NCBI GenBank assembly: GCA_045105075.1
Contig: JBGCDD010000002.1
Location: forward strand, 1-64,000
Length of the DNA: 64,000 bases
Source of the DNA: JBGCDD01 sp045105075
Lineage (GTDB): Bacteria; Pseudomonadota; Alphaproteobacteria; Rhodobacterales; Rhodobacteraceae
Reading direction: 5' to 3'
Both the position numbers and the translations under genes were made by a program. Under the pieces are notes generated by a model. That model made no database searches and was not told where the DNA came from. It saw nothing but the letters and a program-made list of their open reading frames with translations. Numbering within the stretch: position 1 is the first letter of the stretch; every line of letters starts with the position of its first letter. Shown piece after piece: positions 51,138-59,446 of the stretch.

Positions 51138-52694
51138 ATGAACATTCAAGTCCCTGCCACCCGCTATGGCATTGATATTCAGGTTCTGCCGCATCGGGTT
51201 GCGGTCTATCAAGGCGACACGTTGCTGGCCGCCAGCACCCGCGCCAAGGTGATGTATGAAACCCGCCTTCCGGCCGCGATTTATATCCCGCTGGAAGATG
51301 TTGTGGTGCCGGTGTCCGAGCAGACTCGGCTGAAAACCTTTTGCCCGTTCAAGGGCACTGCGCGCTATCGCAACATCGAACTGGACGGTGAGACGCTGGA
51401 AAATGCGTTGTGGAGCTATGATGTGGCGCTGCCGGAAAGCCGCGATATCGAAGGCTATGTGGCTTTCATGGCCGGCTCTTACACCGACATTGATCTGGGT
51501 GAGAACACGCTTGAAATTGCGCCGGACAGCAGCGTTTCAGGCCCGTTGATCGACTGGTTGGTGCAGGAGGCGCCCCGGTTGCAAACGCCTGCGGAGTTCA
51601 CCGGTGCGCTGGCGCAAAAGCTGGTGGAAACCGGGCTGCCGCTGTTGCGGTTCAGCGTGATGATCTGGTCGCTGGATCCGCTGATTGTGGGCAAGAACTA
51701 TATCTGGGATCGCGGGCTCGACACGGTCACCACTTATGCGCCGCCCTATGAAATTCACAGCAGCCCGGCGTTTCGCAACAGCCCGCTGCGCCATGTTTCG
51801 AACGGGTTTGGCGGTGTGCGCCAGCAGATCAACGCCGATCAGAGCGAAGGGGCGTTCCCGATTGTGGCCGATCTGCGAAAGAAAGGTGCGACGGACTATG
51901 TCGCCATGCCGTTGCGGTTTTCGGATGGGCGTCCGCATGTGATGACCCTGACCAGTGACCGCGACGGTGGGTTTTCCACTGCCGATCTGGGCATGGTGTT
52001 TGAGTGCGCGTCGCTGATCGCGCGGTTTTACGAGGTGTTTGTGCAAAAGGAAAATGCGCAATCCTTGCTGGAAACCTATCTGGGCAAGCGCACCGGCGCG
52101 CGGGTTCTGGGCGGAGAAATCCGGCGCGGCGACGGTGACGAGATCGACGCGGCCATCATGTTCTGCGATCTGCGCCATTCCACGCGGCTGGAGGAAACGC
52201 TGGGCCGCAAGGACTACATCGCGCTGCTCAACCAGTTTTTTGAGACCGTTTCAGACATCATTCAGGACCACGGCGGCGAAGTGCTGAAATTCATTGGGGA
52301 TGCGGTTTTGGCCGTCTTTCCCGCAGGCGATGACGCGACTGATGCGCGGGCGCGGGCGCTGCACTCGGCCACCCAGATCGTGACACAGCTGAAAGAACAG
52401 GGCGGCGAAAACCAAGAGCACGGGGCGGAATGCGCCATCGGGATCGCCTCTGGGCCGGTGACCTATGGCAATGTCGGTTCGCGCGAGCGGCTGGATTTCA
52501 CGGTGATCGGTCGCGCCGCCAACATCGCCGCGCGGCTGGGCGATTTTGGCAAGACCCGCGATCATTCGATTGTCGTGACCCAGGACATTGCCAGCACCTC
52601 GGACAACGCCACCGAGATCGGCGAGATTTCCCTGCGCAATGTGTCGCAACCGGTGTTGTGTTACGCGGTGGGCTCTGGCGCGTCGGAATCTTGA
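51138..52694 (+). CDS. DUF427-class III adenylate/guanylate cyclase fusion
   Basis: A 518-residue soluble protein. Residues about 19-113 form a DUF427 domain (CPFKGTARYRNIELDG, then ALWSYDVALP and IEGYVAFMAG). A middle region (about 150-310) resembles a GAF-like sensor in pattern only. Residues about 325-510 form a class III cyclase: metal Asp344 (MFCDLRHST) and Asp388, base-binding Lys384 (LKFIGDAVLAVF), Thr455 (DFTVIG), Asn462 and Arg466. All catalytic residues are present, so activity is likely, probably producing cAMP. It lacks membrane segments. The DUF427 domain has no known ligand in this setting. Confidence 0.85.
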   Translation: MNIQVPATRYGIDIQVLPHRVAVYQGDTLLAASTRAKVMYETRLPAAIYIPLEDVVVPVSEQTRLKTFCPFKGTARYRNIELDGETLENALWSYDVALPESRDIEGYVAFMAGSYTDIDLGENTLEIAPDSSVSGPLIDWLVQEAPRLQTPAEFTGALAQKLVETGLPLLRFSVMIWSLDPLIVGKNYIWDRGLDTVTTYAPPYEIHSSPAFRNSPLRHVSNGFGGVRQQINADQSEGAFPIVADLRKKGATDYVAMPLRFSDGRPHVMTLTSDRDGGFSTADLGMVFECASLIARFYEVFVQKENAQSLLETYLGKRTGARVLGGEIRRGDGDEIDAAIMFCDLRHSTRLEETLGRKDYIALLNQFFETVSDIIQDHGGEVLKFIGDAVLAVFPAGDDATDARARALHSATQIVTQLKEQGGENQEHGAECAIGIASGPVTYGNVGSRERLDFTVIGRAANIAARLGDFGKTRDHSIVVTQDIASTSDNATEIGEISLRNVSQPVLCYAVGSGASES

Positions 52695-52745
52695 TCGTTT
52701 TGGTCGAACGCGAAAAGCGATGTCTCACGTGTTTGCCGAAACGCG

Positions 52746-53756
52746 TTAATCGCCGGTAGAGGCGCGCGCGATCAGACGTGGGGTGACCTGTTCGATCTGG
52801 TGGCCAAGCGTGCGGTCACCCAGAACCCGGATCAGCAGATCGGCGGTTTTCAGGCCGATGTCATGAGACTGCGCATCGATCGTGGTGATCGCCGGAAACG
52901 AGATCTGTGACAGTTCGAAATTGCCAAAACCCGCAATCGCCATATCGTCCGGCACGTCAATGCCCTGACGCTGACACTGGGTGAGCGCGCCAAAGGCCGA
53001 CAGATCCGACACGCAAACCACGGCGCTGACCTTTGGGTGATCGGCCAGCAGATGCGCCATCGCTTCGGCCCCCGAGCGCATGGAAATTGGCGCAGGCCCG
53101 GCGGAAATCAGCGCGTCGGTGGGCAAATCGTGACGCTGAAGCGCGGCCACAAAGCCCCGGCGCCGGTCGGCTCCGCGGGTGTCGCCAACCGCCTCGCCAC
53201 CGATGAAAGCCAGATGCCGGTGCCCTTTGGCGACCAGATGGTCGACCATATCCTGCATGGTCTGGGCATTGGAAAATCCGACCACATGGCGGATCGGATC
53301 GGCGGGCAAGTCCCAGGTTTCGATGACGGGAATGTCACTTTGGGTCAGCACGCGGCGGGTTTGATCGCTGTGGCGCCCGCCGGTGAGCACCAGCGCATCC
53401 GGGCGCCGGCGCAGCAATTGTTCCACCAGCTTTTCCTCGCCGGTGATGTTGTAATTGGTATAACCCAGAAGCACTTGCAGATCATTTTCGGCCAGGCGCG
53501 CGGTCATCGCGGTGACGGTGTCAGCAAAGTTGGCATTGTTCAGCGACGGCACCGTGACCGCCACAAACCCTGTGCGTTTGGATCGTAAATTCGACGCAGT
53601 GGCATCAAAAACATAGCCCAGTTCGCGCGCGACCTGCAAAATGCGCGCGCGGGTGGCATCTCCGACCGAGGCGTCCTTTTTGAACGCCCGCGACACGGTC
53701 ATCGGCGACACGCCTGCCGCCTTGGCCACGTCTGTCATTTTGGGCGCTTTGCGCAT
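52746..53756 (-). CDS. LacI-family regulator, GntR/IdnR-like (A)
   Basis: A 336-residue repressor. The helix-turn-helix is at the N-terminus (MTDVAKAAGVSPMTVSRAFK), and the periplasmic-binding-protein-like effector domain follows (e.g. FVAVTVPSLNNANFADTV, GGEAVGDTRGADRRRGF, VVCVSDLSAFGAL). It resembles E. coli GntR/IdnR, suggesting a sugar acid as effector. The ATG at 53756 directly follows an in-frame GTG. A GTTATCGATAAC palindrome lies 13 bases upstream, arguing for autoregulation. Confidence 0.85.
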   Translation of the reverse strand: MRKAPKMTDVAKAAGVSPMTVSRAFKKDASVGDATRARILQVARELGYVFDATASNLRSKRTGFVAVTVPSLNNANFADTVTAMTARLAENDLQVLLGYTNYNITGEEKLVEQLLRRRPDALVLTGGRHSDQTRRVLTQSDIPVIETWDLPADPIRHVVGFSNAQTMQDMVDHLVAKGHRHLAFIGGEAVGDTRGADRRRGFVAALQRHDLPTDALISAGPAPISMRSGAEAMAHLLADHPKVSAVVCVSDLSAFGALTQCQRQGIDVPDDMAIAGFGNFELSQISFPAITTIDAQSHDIGLKTADLLIRVLGDRTLGHQIEQVTPRLIARASTGD

Positions 53757-53768
53757 CACCAGCCTATT

Positions 53769-53780
53769 GTTATCGATAAC
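53769..53780. promoter_or_regulatory. Putative LacI-type operator upstream of regulator A
   Basis: GTTATCGATAAC is a perfect 12-base palindrome, placed 12 bases before the regulator A start and just after the end of regulator B. It fits the pattern GTTA[AT]CG[AC]TAAC shared by the three other sites in this region. Confidence 0.6.
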
Positions 53781-53783
53781 GCC

Positions 53784-54815
53784 CTATTGAGGCCGATCCG
53801 CGCCAGATTGCAACCTTGTGGTGTCGCCCGCGCGGAATTCGACCTCGAGTGCCTGGCGTTTTGGCACACAAACGCCGTTTATGCGGGCCAGCAACGTGCG
53901 CGCGCAGGTAATGCCCATCAGGCGGCGCGGCGTTTGCACAGTGGTCAGGCGGATCGGCAGAACGCTGGTCAGATCCAGCCCGTTGAAGCCAACGATGCCC
54001 ATGTCGCCGGGCACGTCCAGCCCCTGCCCGTTGCAGGCCATCATGCCGCCAAACGCCATGTGATCGTTGAGATAGAAAATCACATCGGGGCGCGGACCGG
54101 CCAACAGCGCGCGGGTGCCGTCAAAACCGGTGGAAAACGCGTTGCCCAACGGTGGACGGGCGGTCACGACATCTGCGCCCAAGGGTTGGAACACGCCACG
54201 AATGCCGCTTAGCCGGGCATCGGCGCGGATATCGTGACCGCGCGGTGTGCTGACGAAAGCCGGTGCGCAGTAACCCATATCACGCGCGTGCTCGCCCATG
54301 ACGCGCCCGGCCTCGAAATGATCGATCCCGACGCACACATCAATCGGATCATCGGTCAGATCCCAGATTTCCAGCACCGGCAAGGGTGCGGCGCGCAACA
54401 ATTGACGGGTTTCCACGTGATGATCGATGCCGGTCAAAATGATCGCGGCGGGTTGCCACGACAACAAGCGGCGAATCCAGGCCAGTTCGCTGTCGCGGTT
54501 GTATTCGGTGGTGTCGATCACGCTGGAATAGCCGGCCGTGTCAAAGGTGCGCCGCATGCCCGACAGGATATCGGCAAAGACCTCTCCGGCGAAGGTGGGC
54601 AGGGAGATTCCGATGAGGTTCGAGTTCGCAACAGCCAGCGAACGCGCGTTGGAATTGGGCACATATTTCAACTGACGCGCGATTTTTAGAATCTCGGCGC
54701 GCTTCTTTTCCGACACCCCCTCGACCCCGCGAATGGCGCGCGAGACGGTCATGATAGACACATTGGCGCGCCGCGCGACGTCTTCGATCTTGGTGGGTTT
54801 TGCTTTGCGTGCCAT
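53784..54815 (-). CDS. LacI-family regulator, GntR/IdnR-like (B)
   Basis: A 343-residue LacI-type regulator. The helix-turn-helix is KIEDVARRANVSIMTVSRAIRG, and the effector domain includes LIGISLPTFAGEVFADILSGM, EIWDLTDDPIDVCVGIDHFEAG and VGFNGLDLTSVLP. The latter two closely parallel E. coli GntR. It is divergent from the ABC transporter operon, with an operator-like palindrome between, so it is the likely direct regulator of that operon. It lies just before regulator A on the same strand. Confidence 0.85.
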   Translation of the reverse strand: MARKAKPTKIEDVARRANVSIMTVSRAIRGVEGVSEKKRAEILKIARQLKYVPNSNARSLAVANSNLIGISLPTFAGEVFADILSGMRRTFDTAGYSSVIDTTEYNRDSELAWIRRLLSWQPAAIILTGIDHHVETRQLLRAAPLPVLEIWDLTDDPIDVCVGIDHFEAGRVMGEHARDMGYCAPAFVSTPRGHDIRADARLSGIRGVFQPLGADVVTARPPLGNAFSTGFDGTRALLAGPRPDVIFYLNDHMAFGGMMACNGQGLDVPGDMGIVGFNGLDLTSVLPIRLTTVQTPRRLMGITCARTLLARINGVCVPKRQALEVEFRAGDTTRLQSGADRPQ

Positions 54816-54889
54816 CAGAAACCCTATGTTGATATTGGCGCAAACATCTGCGATTTTTCGCGGAATTACAAGGTCTTGGCTGTGAACTT

Positions 54890-54905
54890 ACGTTAACGCT
54901 AACGT
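54890..54905. promoter_or_regulatory. Putative LacI-type operator between regulator B and the ABC operon
   Basis: ACGTTAACGCTAACGT: half-sites ACGTTA and TAACGT are perfectly inverted around ACGC. The core GTTAACGCTAAC fits the shared pattern. It lies 75 bases from the regulator B start and 97 bases before the transporter operon start, where a repressor could act on both. Confidence 0.65.
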
Positions 54906-55001
54906 CGTTTGGCAGATTAGACCTTCCCCAAACGGACGCAGTTGGGCACTCTGTTGGTCATCGGTCCCACGCGGGCCTTTGGACGTATCGGGGAGGATCA
55001 C

Positions 55002-56084
55002 GTGCCAAAAATCATCTTTGACAAGGTGGCGAAAAGCTATGGTCCGGTCGAGGTGCTGCCTCCGTTTGATCTGACGCTTGAGGACGGCGAATTTACCGTG
55101 TTGGTTGGCCCGTCGGGGTGCGGCAAGTCGACGACGTTGCGCATGTTGGCGGGGCTTGAAAACCTGTCGGGTGGCGAGATCTTTTTTGACGAACGCCCGA
55201 TCAGCAAGCTGGAGCCCAAGGCGCGTGATCTGGCGATGGTGTTTCAGGATTACGCGCTCTATCCGCATATGAACATTGCCAAAAACATGTCGTTTGCGCT
55301 GCGTCTGGCGCGGGTTTCAAAGTCGGAAATCGAGGAAAAAGTACAGCGGGTTGCGGGCATGTTGAACATCGCGCATTTGCTGGACCGCAAGCCTGCGGAG
55401 CTGTCGGGCGGACAACGCCAGCGGGTGGCGATGGGGCGCGCACTGGTGCGTGATGCGGGCACGTTCCTGTTTGATGAACCGTTGTCGAACCTTGATGCCA
55501 AGCTGCGCGGCAAGATGCGCGCCGAGCTGGCCGAGATGCGCGACACGATTGACAAGAACATGGTTTACGTCACCCACGATCAGGTCGAAGCGATGACGCT
55601 GGGCGACCGCATTGTTGTGATGAGCGATGGTCTGATCCAACAGCAGGGCAGCCCCGAAGAGCTGTTTAAATCGCCGGTGAATATGTTTGTCGCCGGGTTC
55701 ATCGGCTCGCCCACGATGAATTTTCTGGATGGCACGTTGGCGCAGGACGGTGATCAGCTTTGGGTTGAGGGCGACGGCTTTCGCCTGCCGCTTGATGCGG
55801 ATCTGAGCGCGCGATTGGCCAAAACCAACACCCGGCAGGTCAGTCTGGGCGTGCGCCCGTCCAGTTTTTCAGCCGATACCAGCAAGGGCGCGCCGATAGA
55901 GCTGCGCGTGGTGGTGTCGGAATATCTGGGCGCGCAATCGGTGTTGGTGACGCGCTGTGGTGCGGCCGACATTCTGGTGGAAACCCAGAGCGCGGCGCCG
56001 GTTAAGGCAGGCACAGTGCAGACCTTTGGGGTCATCACCAACGAAATCATGATTTTTGACAAAGCGTCTGGGCTGCGCCTGTAA
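55002..56084 (+). CDS. ABC transporter ATP-binding protein (MalK/UgpC type)
   Basis: A 360-residue CUT1-family ATPase that powers sugar or polyol import. Walker A is GPSGCGKSTT, the signature LSGGQRQRVAMGRALVRD, and Walker B FLFDEPLSNLD, with the H-loop YVTHDQVEAMT. The C-terminal regulatory OB-fold (TOBE) region starts near 235. It begins at GTG with a near-perfect GGGGAGG upstream; an ATG at 54942 opens the frame 20 codons earlier with no similarity. It is first in an operon with the binding protein and two permeases. Confidence 0.92.
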   Translation: MPKIIFDKVAKSYGPVEVLPPFDLTLEDGEFTVLVGPSGCGKSTTLRMLAGLENLSGGEIFFDERPISKLEPKARDLAMVFQDYALYPHMNIAKNMSFALRLARVSKSEIEEKVQRVAGMLNIAHLLDRKPAELSGGQRQRVAMGRALVRDAGTFLFDEPLSNLDAKLRGKMRAELAEMRDTIDKNMVYVTHDQVEAMTLGDRIVVMSDGLIQQQGSPEELFKSPVNMFVAGFIGSPTMNFLDGTLAQDGDQLWVEGDGFRLPLDADLSARLAKTNTRQVSLGVRPSSFSADTSKGAPIELRVVVSEYLGAQSVLVTRCGAADILVETQSAAPVKAGTVQTFGVITNEIMIFDKASGLRL

Positions 56085-56138
56085 CCGGGTGAAATCCGCG
56101 ACGCCAAAAGAACTGTAGCATCAGGGAGGACCAATAGA

Positions 56139-57437
56139 ATGCTCACACTCAAATCTGTCCTAACGGGAACCGCTGTGGCGATTTCCATGACCGGTACGGC
56201 CTTTGCCGGCGGTCACGGCGGGCCCTACGACGCCTATGCCGGCACCACGCTGGTGATCAACGTGCCCTCGCATCCGCATTACAACGCGATGATGAAGGTG
56301 CTGCCCGAGTTCACCAAAGAAACAGGCATCGAAGTCGAAGTCGACCAGCTGCAATATCTCAAGATGCGCGAGCGCCAGACCCTTGAGCTGACCAAGCGCG
56401 AGGGCGATTACGACATGATCGCTTACGTGGTGTTCTCCAAGGCGGATTACGTGTTCGCCGACCAGTTGGAAAACCTTGCCAAGTATTTCATGAACCCCAA
56501 GCTGTCGGATCCGAACTATGACAGCGAAGATCTGATCGACGGCTATGTGCAGAACATCGGTGTTGCGGGCGGCGTCAAAGGGTATTTGCCGGGCAAAACC
56601 GGATCGACCTATGGCATTCCCTACGGCTCGGAAACCAGCGTTCTGGCCTATCGCAAAGACATCTTTGAAAAGCACGGGATCGCTGTGCCGGAAACCTATG
56701 ACGATCTGCTGGCTGCGGCGTGCAAGATCCCCGAAGTAGAAGAAGGCATGGGCGGCATGGCGTCGCGCGCGGCGTCCGGTCACCAGGCCAGCCACGCGTT
56801 CCTGTTGCACCTCGCGCCTTTGGGCGGACGGGTGTTTGACGATCAGTGGAACCCGATCATCAACAACGCAGCCGGTGTGGCCGCGGCCAATGCTTTGAAA
56901 ACCATTGTGGATTGCGGCCCAGAGGGCAGCCAGACATTTGGTCCAGCCGAAGCGGCAGCCTCGTTCAGCCAGGGCAACTCGGCCATGTTCATGGACTCGA
57001 TCGCCTTTGCCGCCGGGTTTGAAAACCCCTCCAAGTCGCGCGTTGCCGGCAAGGTTGGCTATGCGTTGCACCCGATGGGCGTGCGCCGCGGCAGCCAGAC
57101 CGGTGGATTTGGCATCGCCATCCCCAAGAACGCACAGAACAAAGAAGCTGCGTTCCTGTTGATGCAGTGGCTGACCAGCAAAAAGGGCGACAAGCTGGTG
57201 GCGATGGCCGGTGGCAACCCCTCGCGCTTTTCGACCTATCAAGATGCCGAGCTGAACGCGAAATACCCCTATTCCGCGACCTTCGGCGAAGCGCTTAAGT
57301 ATGCCGACCCTGACTGGCGTCCGATCATCCCCACATGGGGCAAGATCAATGCCGATATCGGCACCACCATGAGCCAGGTTCTGACCGAAGGGCTTGACCC
57401 ACAAGAAGCGCTTGACGGTGTTGCCGCGCGCGCGTAG
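56139..57437 (+). CDS. ABC transporter substrate-binding protein, apparently truncated by a TAG
   Basis: A 432-residue extracellular solute-binding protein (cluster B, CUT1). A signal peptide (MLTLKSVLTGTAVAISMTGTAFAGG) is followed by the usual binding-protein body (SHPHYNAMMKVLPEFTKETGIEVEV; YGIPYGSETSVLAYRKDIFEKHGI). The frame ends at TAG (57435-57437) after GVAARA, yet the following codons read AIMEEAGYYTWK and then TAA. That extension is the usual C-terminus of these proteins (...MEEAGYY.W), so a CAG-to-TAG change probably removed the last 13 residues. It could be a point mutation, a suppressed stop or a base-call error. Loss of the C-terminal strand may destabilise the protein. The ligand is not known; sugar acid or polyol by context. 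Confidence 0.8.
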   Translation: MLTLKSVLTGTAVAISMTGTAFAGGHGGPYDAYAGTTLVINVPSHPHYNAMMKVLPEFTKETGIEVEVDQLQYLKMRERQTLELTKREGDYDMIAYVVFSKADYVFADQLENLAKYFMNPKLSDPNYDSEDLIDGYVQNIGVAGGVKGYLPGKTGSTYGIPYGSETSVLAYRKDIFEKHGIAVPETYDDLLAAACKIPEVEEGMGGMASRAASGHQASHAFLLHLAPLGGRVFDDQWNPIINNAAGVAAANALKTIVDCGPEGSQTFGPAEAAASFSQGNSAMFMDSIAFAAGFENPSKSRVAGKVGYALHPMGVRRGSQTGGFGIAIPKNAQNKEAAFLLMQWLTSKKGDKLVAMAGGNPSRFSTYQDAELNAKYPYSATFGEALKYADPDWRPIIPTWGKINADIGTTMSQVLTEGLDPQEALDGVAARA

Positions 57438-57540
57438 GCGATCATGGAAGAGGCCGGGTACTACACCTGGAAATAAGACGTCCAGGTGCGTGGGCAAAGC
57501 GTTTGGCAAAGCCAAATGCAGCCCACACCCCCGAACATCT

Positions 57541-57596
57541 GGGCGCCTAAATGAGCGCCCGGGCAAAAAAATCTGGGTGTCCCATAACGGGGCACC
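57541..57596 (+). other. Two hairpins between the binding protein and permease genes
   Basis: GGGCGC/GCGCCC (57541-57546 with 57555-57560) and an eight-base stem GGTGTCCC/GGGGCACC with one G-U pair (57576-57583 with 57589-57596) lie in the 180-base gap before the first permease gene. Neither has a T-run, so they are not obvious terminators. They fit RNA-stability or partial-termination elements that raise binding-protein levels over permease levels. Confidence 0.45.
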
Positions 57597-57656
57597 TGAC
57601 CCGGGGCACGGCTCACTTTCTGGCCCCTGCCCTTCGCCCCCCAAGCAGGTTCCCCG

Positions 57657-58574
57657 ATGCAAACAGCAAATGTAAACCGGCTCACGCCCTATCTGTTTCT
57701 GGCGCCAGCGGCGATCATCATGGCGGTCGCGCTGCTGTATCCGATTGGCTATATGATCTACGCCAGTTTTCTGGACTGGAACCCAAGTCAGCGCATCGGC
57801 GAGGCCGATTTTGTGGGGCTGCGCAACTATATCAACCTGCTGGGCGATCCGAGCTTCCGCGAAAGTTTCTGGGTCACTGTGAAATTCGCCGCCATCGTTG
57901 TGTCGTTGGAAATGGTGCTGGGCGTTGGCCTCGCGCTGCTGCTGGATCGCAACATTCGCGGCATGTCGGTGCTGCGCACGCTGTTCATCCTGCCGATGAT
58001 GATCGCGCCCATCGTGGTGGGCCTGATGTGGCGCTATATGTATCGCCCGACGGTGGGCATCTTTAACCGCACGCTGAAATCCATGGGGTTTGAGTCGGTG
58101 CCGTGGCTGTCAAACGGCGATTGGGCCTTTGCCAGCGTAATTATTGCCGATGTGTGGCAGTGGACCCCGTTTATTTTCATCCTGTCGCTCGCCGCGCTGC
58201 AATCGCTGCCGCAATCGGCGATGGAGGCTGCGCGCATTGATGGCGCCACCGGCTGGCAACAGGTGATTTACATCAAGCTGCCGCTGATGATGCCAGTGCT
58301 GATTGTCACCTGCCTGTTGCGCCTGATCGATGCGTTCAAAGTGCTCGAGGTGATTTTGGTGCTGACCAATGGCGGCCCCGGATTGTCGACCGAAATCCTG
58401 TCTTTGCGGATCTCGCGCACCGCGTCGGAATTCCGTGAACTGGGCGAAGCGGCGGCGATGTCGAATTACCTGCTGATCCTGCTCATGGTGCTGACCTTTG
58501 CCATGTTCCTGTACAACAAAGCGGTCGAGGCGCGCGCCGCCCGATTGCGCAAAGCCGCCGAGGAGGACCTCTGA
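57657..58574 (+). CDS. ABC transporter permease (MalF/UgpA type)
   Basis: A 305-residue permease with about six membrane helices. The cytoplasmic EAA loop is MEAARIDGATGWQQVIYIKLPLMMP. The N-terminus TPYLFLAPAAIIMAVALLYPIGYMIYASFLDW is typical of CUT1 family MalF-like subunits. Its stop overlaps the next permease start by one base (ATGA), indicating coupled translation and a paired heterodimer. Confidence 0.92.
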   Translation: MQTANVNRLTPYLFLAPAAIIMAVALLYPIGYMIYASFLDWNPSQRIGEADFVGLRNYINLLGDPSFRESFWVTVKFAAIVVSLEMVLGVGLALLLDRNIRGMSVLRTLFILPMMIAPIVVGLMWRYMYRPTVGIFNRTLKSMGFESVPWLSNGDWAFASVIIADVWQWTPFIFILSLAALQSLPQSAMEAARIDGATGWQQVIYIKLPLMMPVLIVTCLLRLIDAFKVLEVILVLTNGGPGLSTEILSLRISRTASEFRELGEAAAMSNYLLILLMVLTFAMFLYNKAVEARAARLRKAAEEDL

Positions 58575-59446
58575 TGAGCACCCAGACCTACGACCGTCAG
58601 AACCCTGCATTCTATGCGCTATTGGTCGCGCTGGTGGTGATGGCCATTGGGCCGATCCTGATGATGCTGATGACGTCGATGAAGCTGAACGTCGACATCA
58701 TGTCCGACACCTCGTCGCTGATCTTCATGCCGACGTTGCGCAACTATGAAACCGCGCTCTGTGACTTTCTGTGGTACGAAGCGGCCCATATTGACTACTG
58801 CGACAAGACGTTTGGGCGCGCGCTGGTCAACTCGCTGATCATCTCGCTTGTCTCGACCGTGCTGACTTTGGTGATCGGATGTATGGCCGCCTATGCGCTG
58901 GTGCGGTTCCGGTTCATGGGGCGCGATACGGTCTCGCTGGCGTCGCTGGCGATGCGCATGGTGCCGCCTGCGGTTCTGTTGGTGCCGGTGTTTGGCATCT
59001 GGACGTTCCAGTTTCAGATCGACGGCACCCGCGCCGGGATCATTCTGGTTTACGTCGCGATGAACCTGCCCTTTGTGATCTGGATTTTGCAGAGCTTTAT
59101 CGTGCAGGTTCCGATCCAGCTGGAGGAAGCCGCGCGCATGGATGGCGCAGGCCCGTTTGCTGTGTTCTTTCTGGTGGTGCTGCCGCTGATCAAACCCGGC
59201 CTCGCGGCGGCGGCGATCTTTACCTTTCGCGTCGCCTGGAACGAGTTCCTGTTGGCCAATGCGCTGGCGGATCGAAACTCGCGCACGGTGCCGGTGACAA
59301 TTGTGAATTCGATGACCGAATTTGACATCGACTGGGGCGTGATCATGGCCACGGGAATGTTGCTGGCGGTGCCGCCGATCATCTTCATCTTCGTGGCCTC
59401 GCGCCAGATCATCACCGGCATGACCGCAGGCGCGGTTAAGGGCTGA
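58574..59446 (+). CDS. ABC transporter permease (MalG/UgpE type)
   Basis: A 290-residue permease with about six membrane helices. The EAA loop is LEEAARMDGAGPFAVFFLVVLPLIKPG. The C-terminal end LLAVPPIIFIFVASRQIITGMTAGAVKG (sugar permease pattern) is the usual MalG-type terminus. A loop with two cysteines (CDFLWYEAAHIDYC) lies near residue 57-75. The final TGA overlaps the next gene (TGATG). Confidence 0.92.
   Translation: MSTQTYDRQNPAFYALLVALVVMAIGPILMMLMTSMKLNVDIMSDTSSLIFMPTLRNYETALCDFLWYEAAHIDYCDKTFGRALVNSLIISLVSTVLTLVIGCMAAYALVRFRFMGRDTVSLASLAMRMVPPAVLLVPVFGIWTFQFQIDGTRAGIILVYVAMNLPFVIWILQSFIVQVPIQLEEAARMDGAGPFAVFFLVVLPLIKPGLAAAAIFTFRVAWNEFLLANALADRNSRTVPVTIVNSMTEFDIDWGVIMATGMLLAVPPIIFIFVASRQIITGMTAGAVKG

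Noticed and set aside
56160..57662. 500-codon minus-strand frame across the binding-protein gene
   Set aside because: Antisense shadow of a clearly coding gene; no recognisable motifs and no ribosome site at its start.
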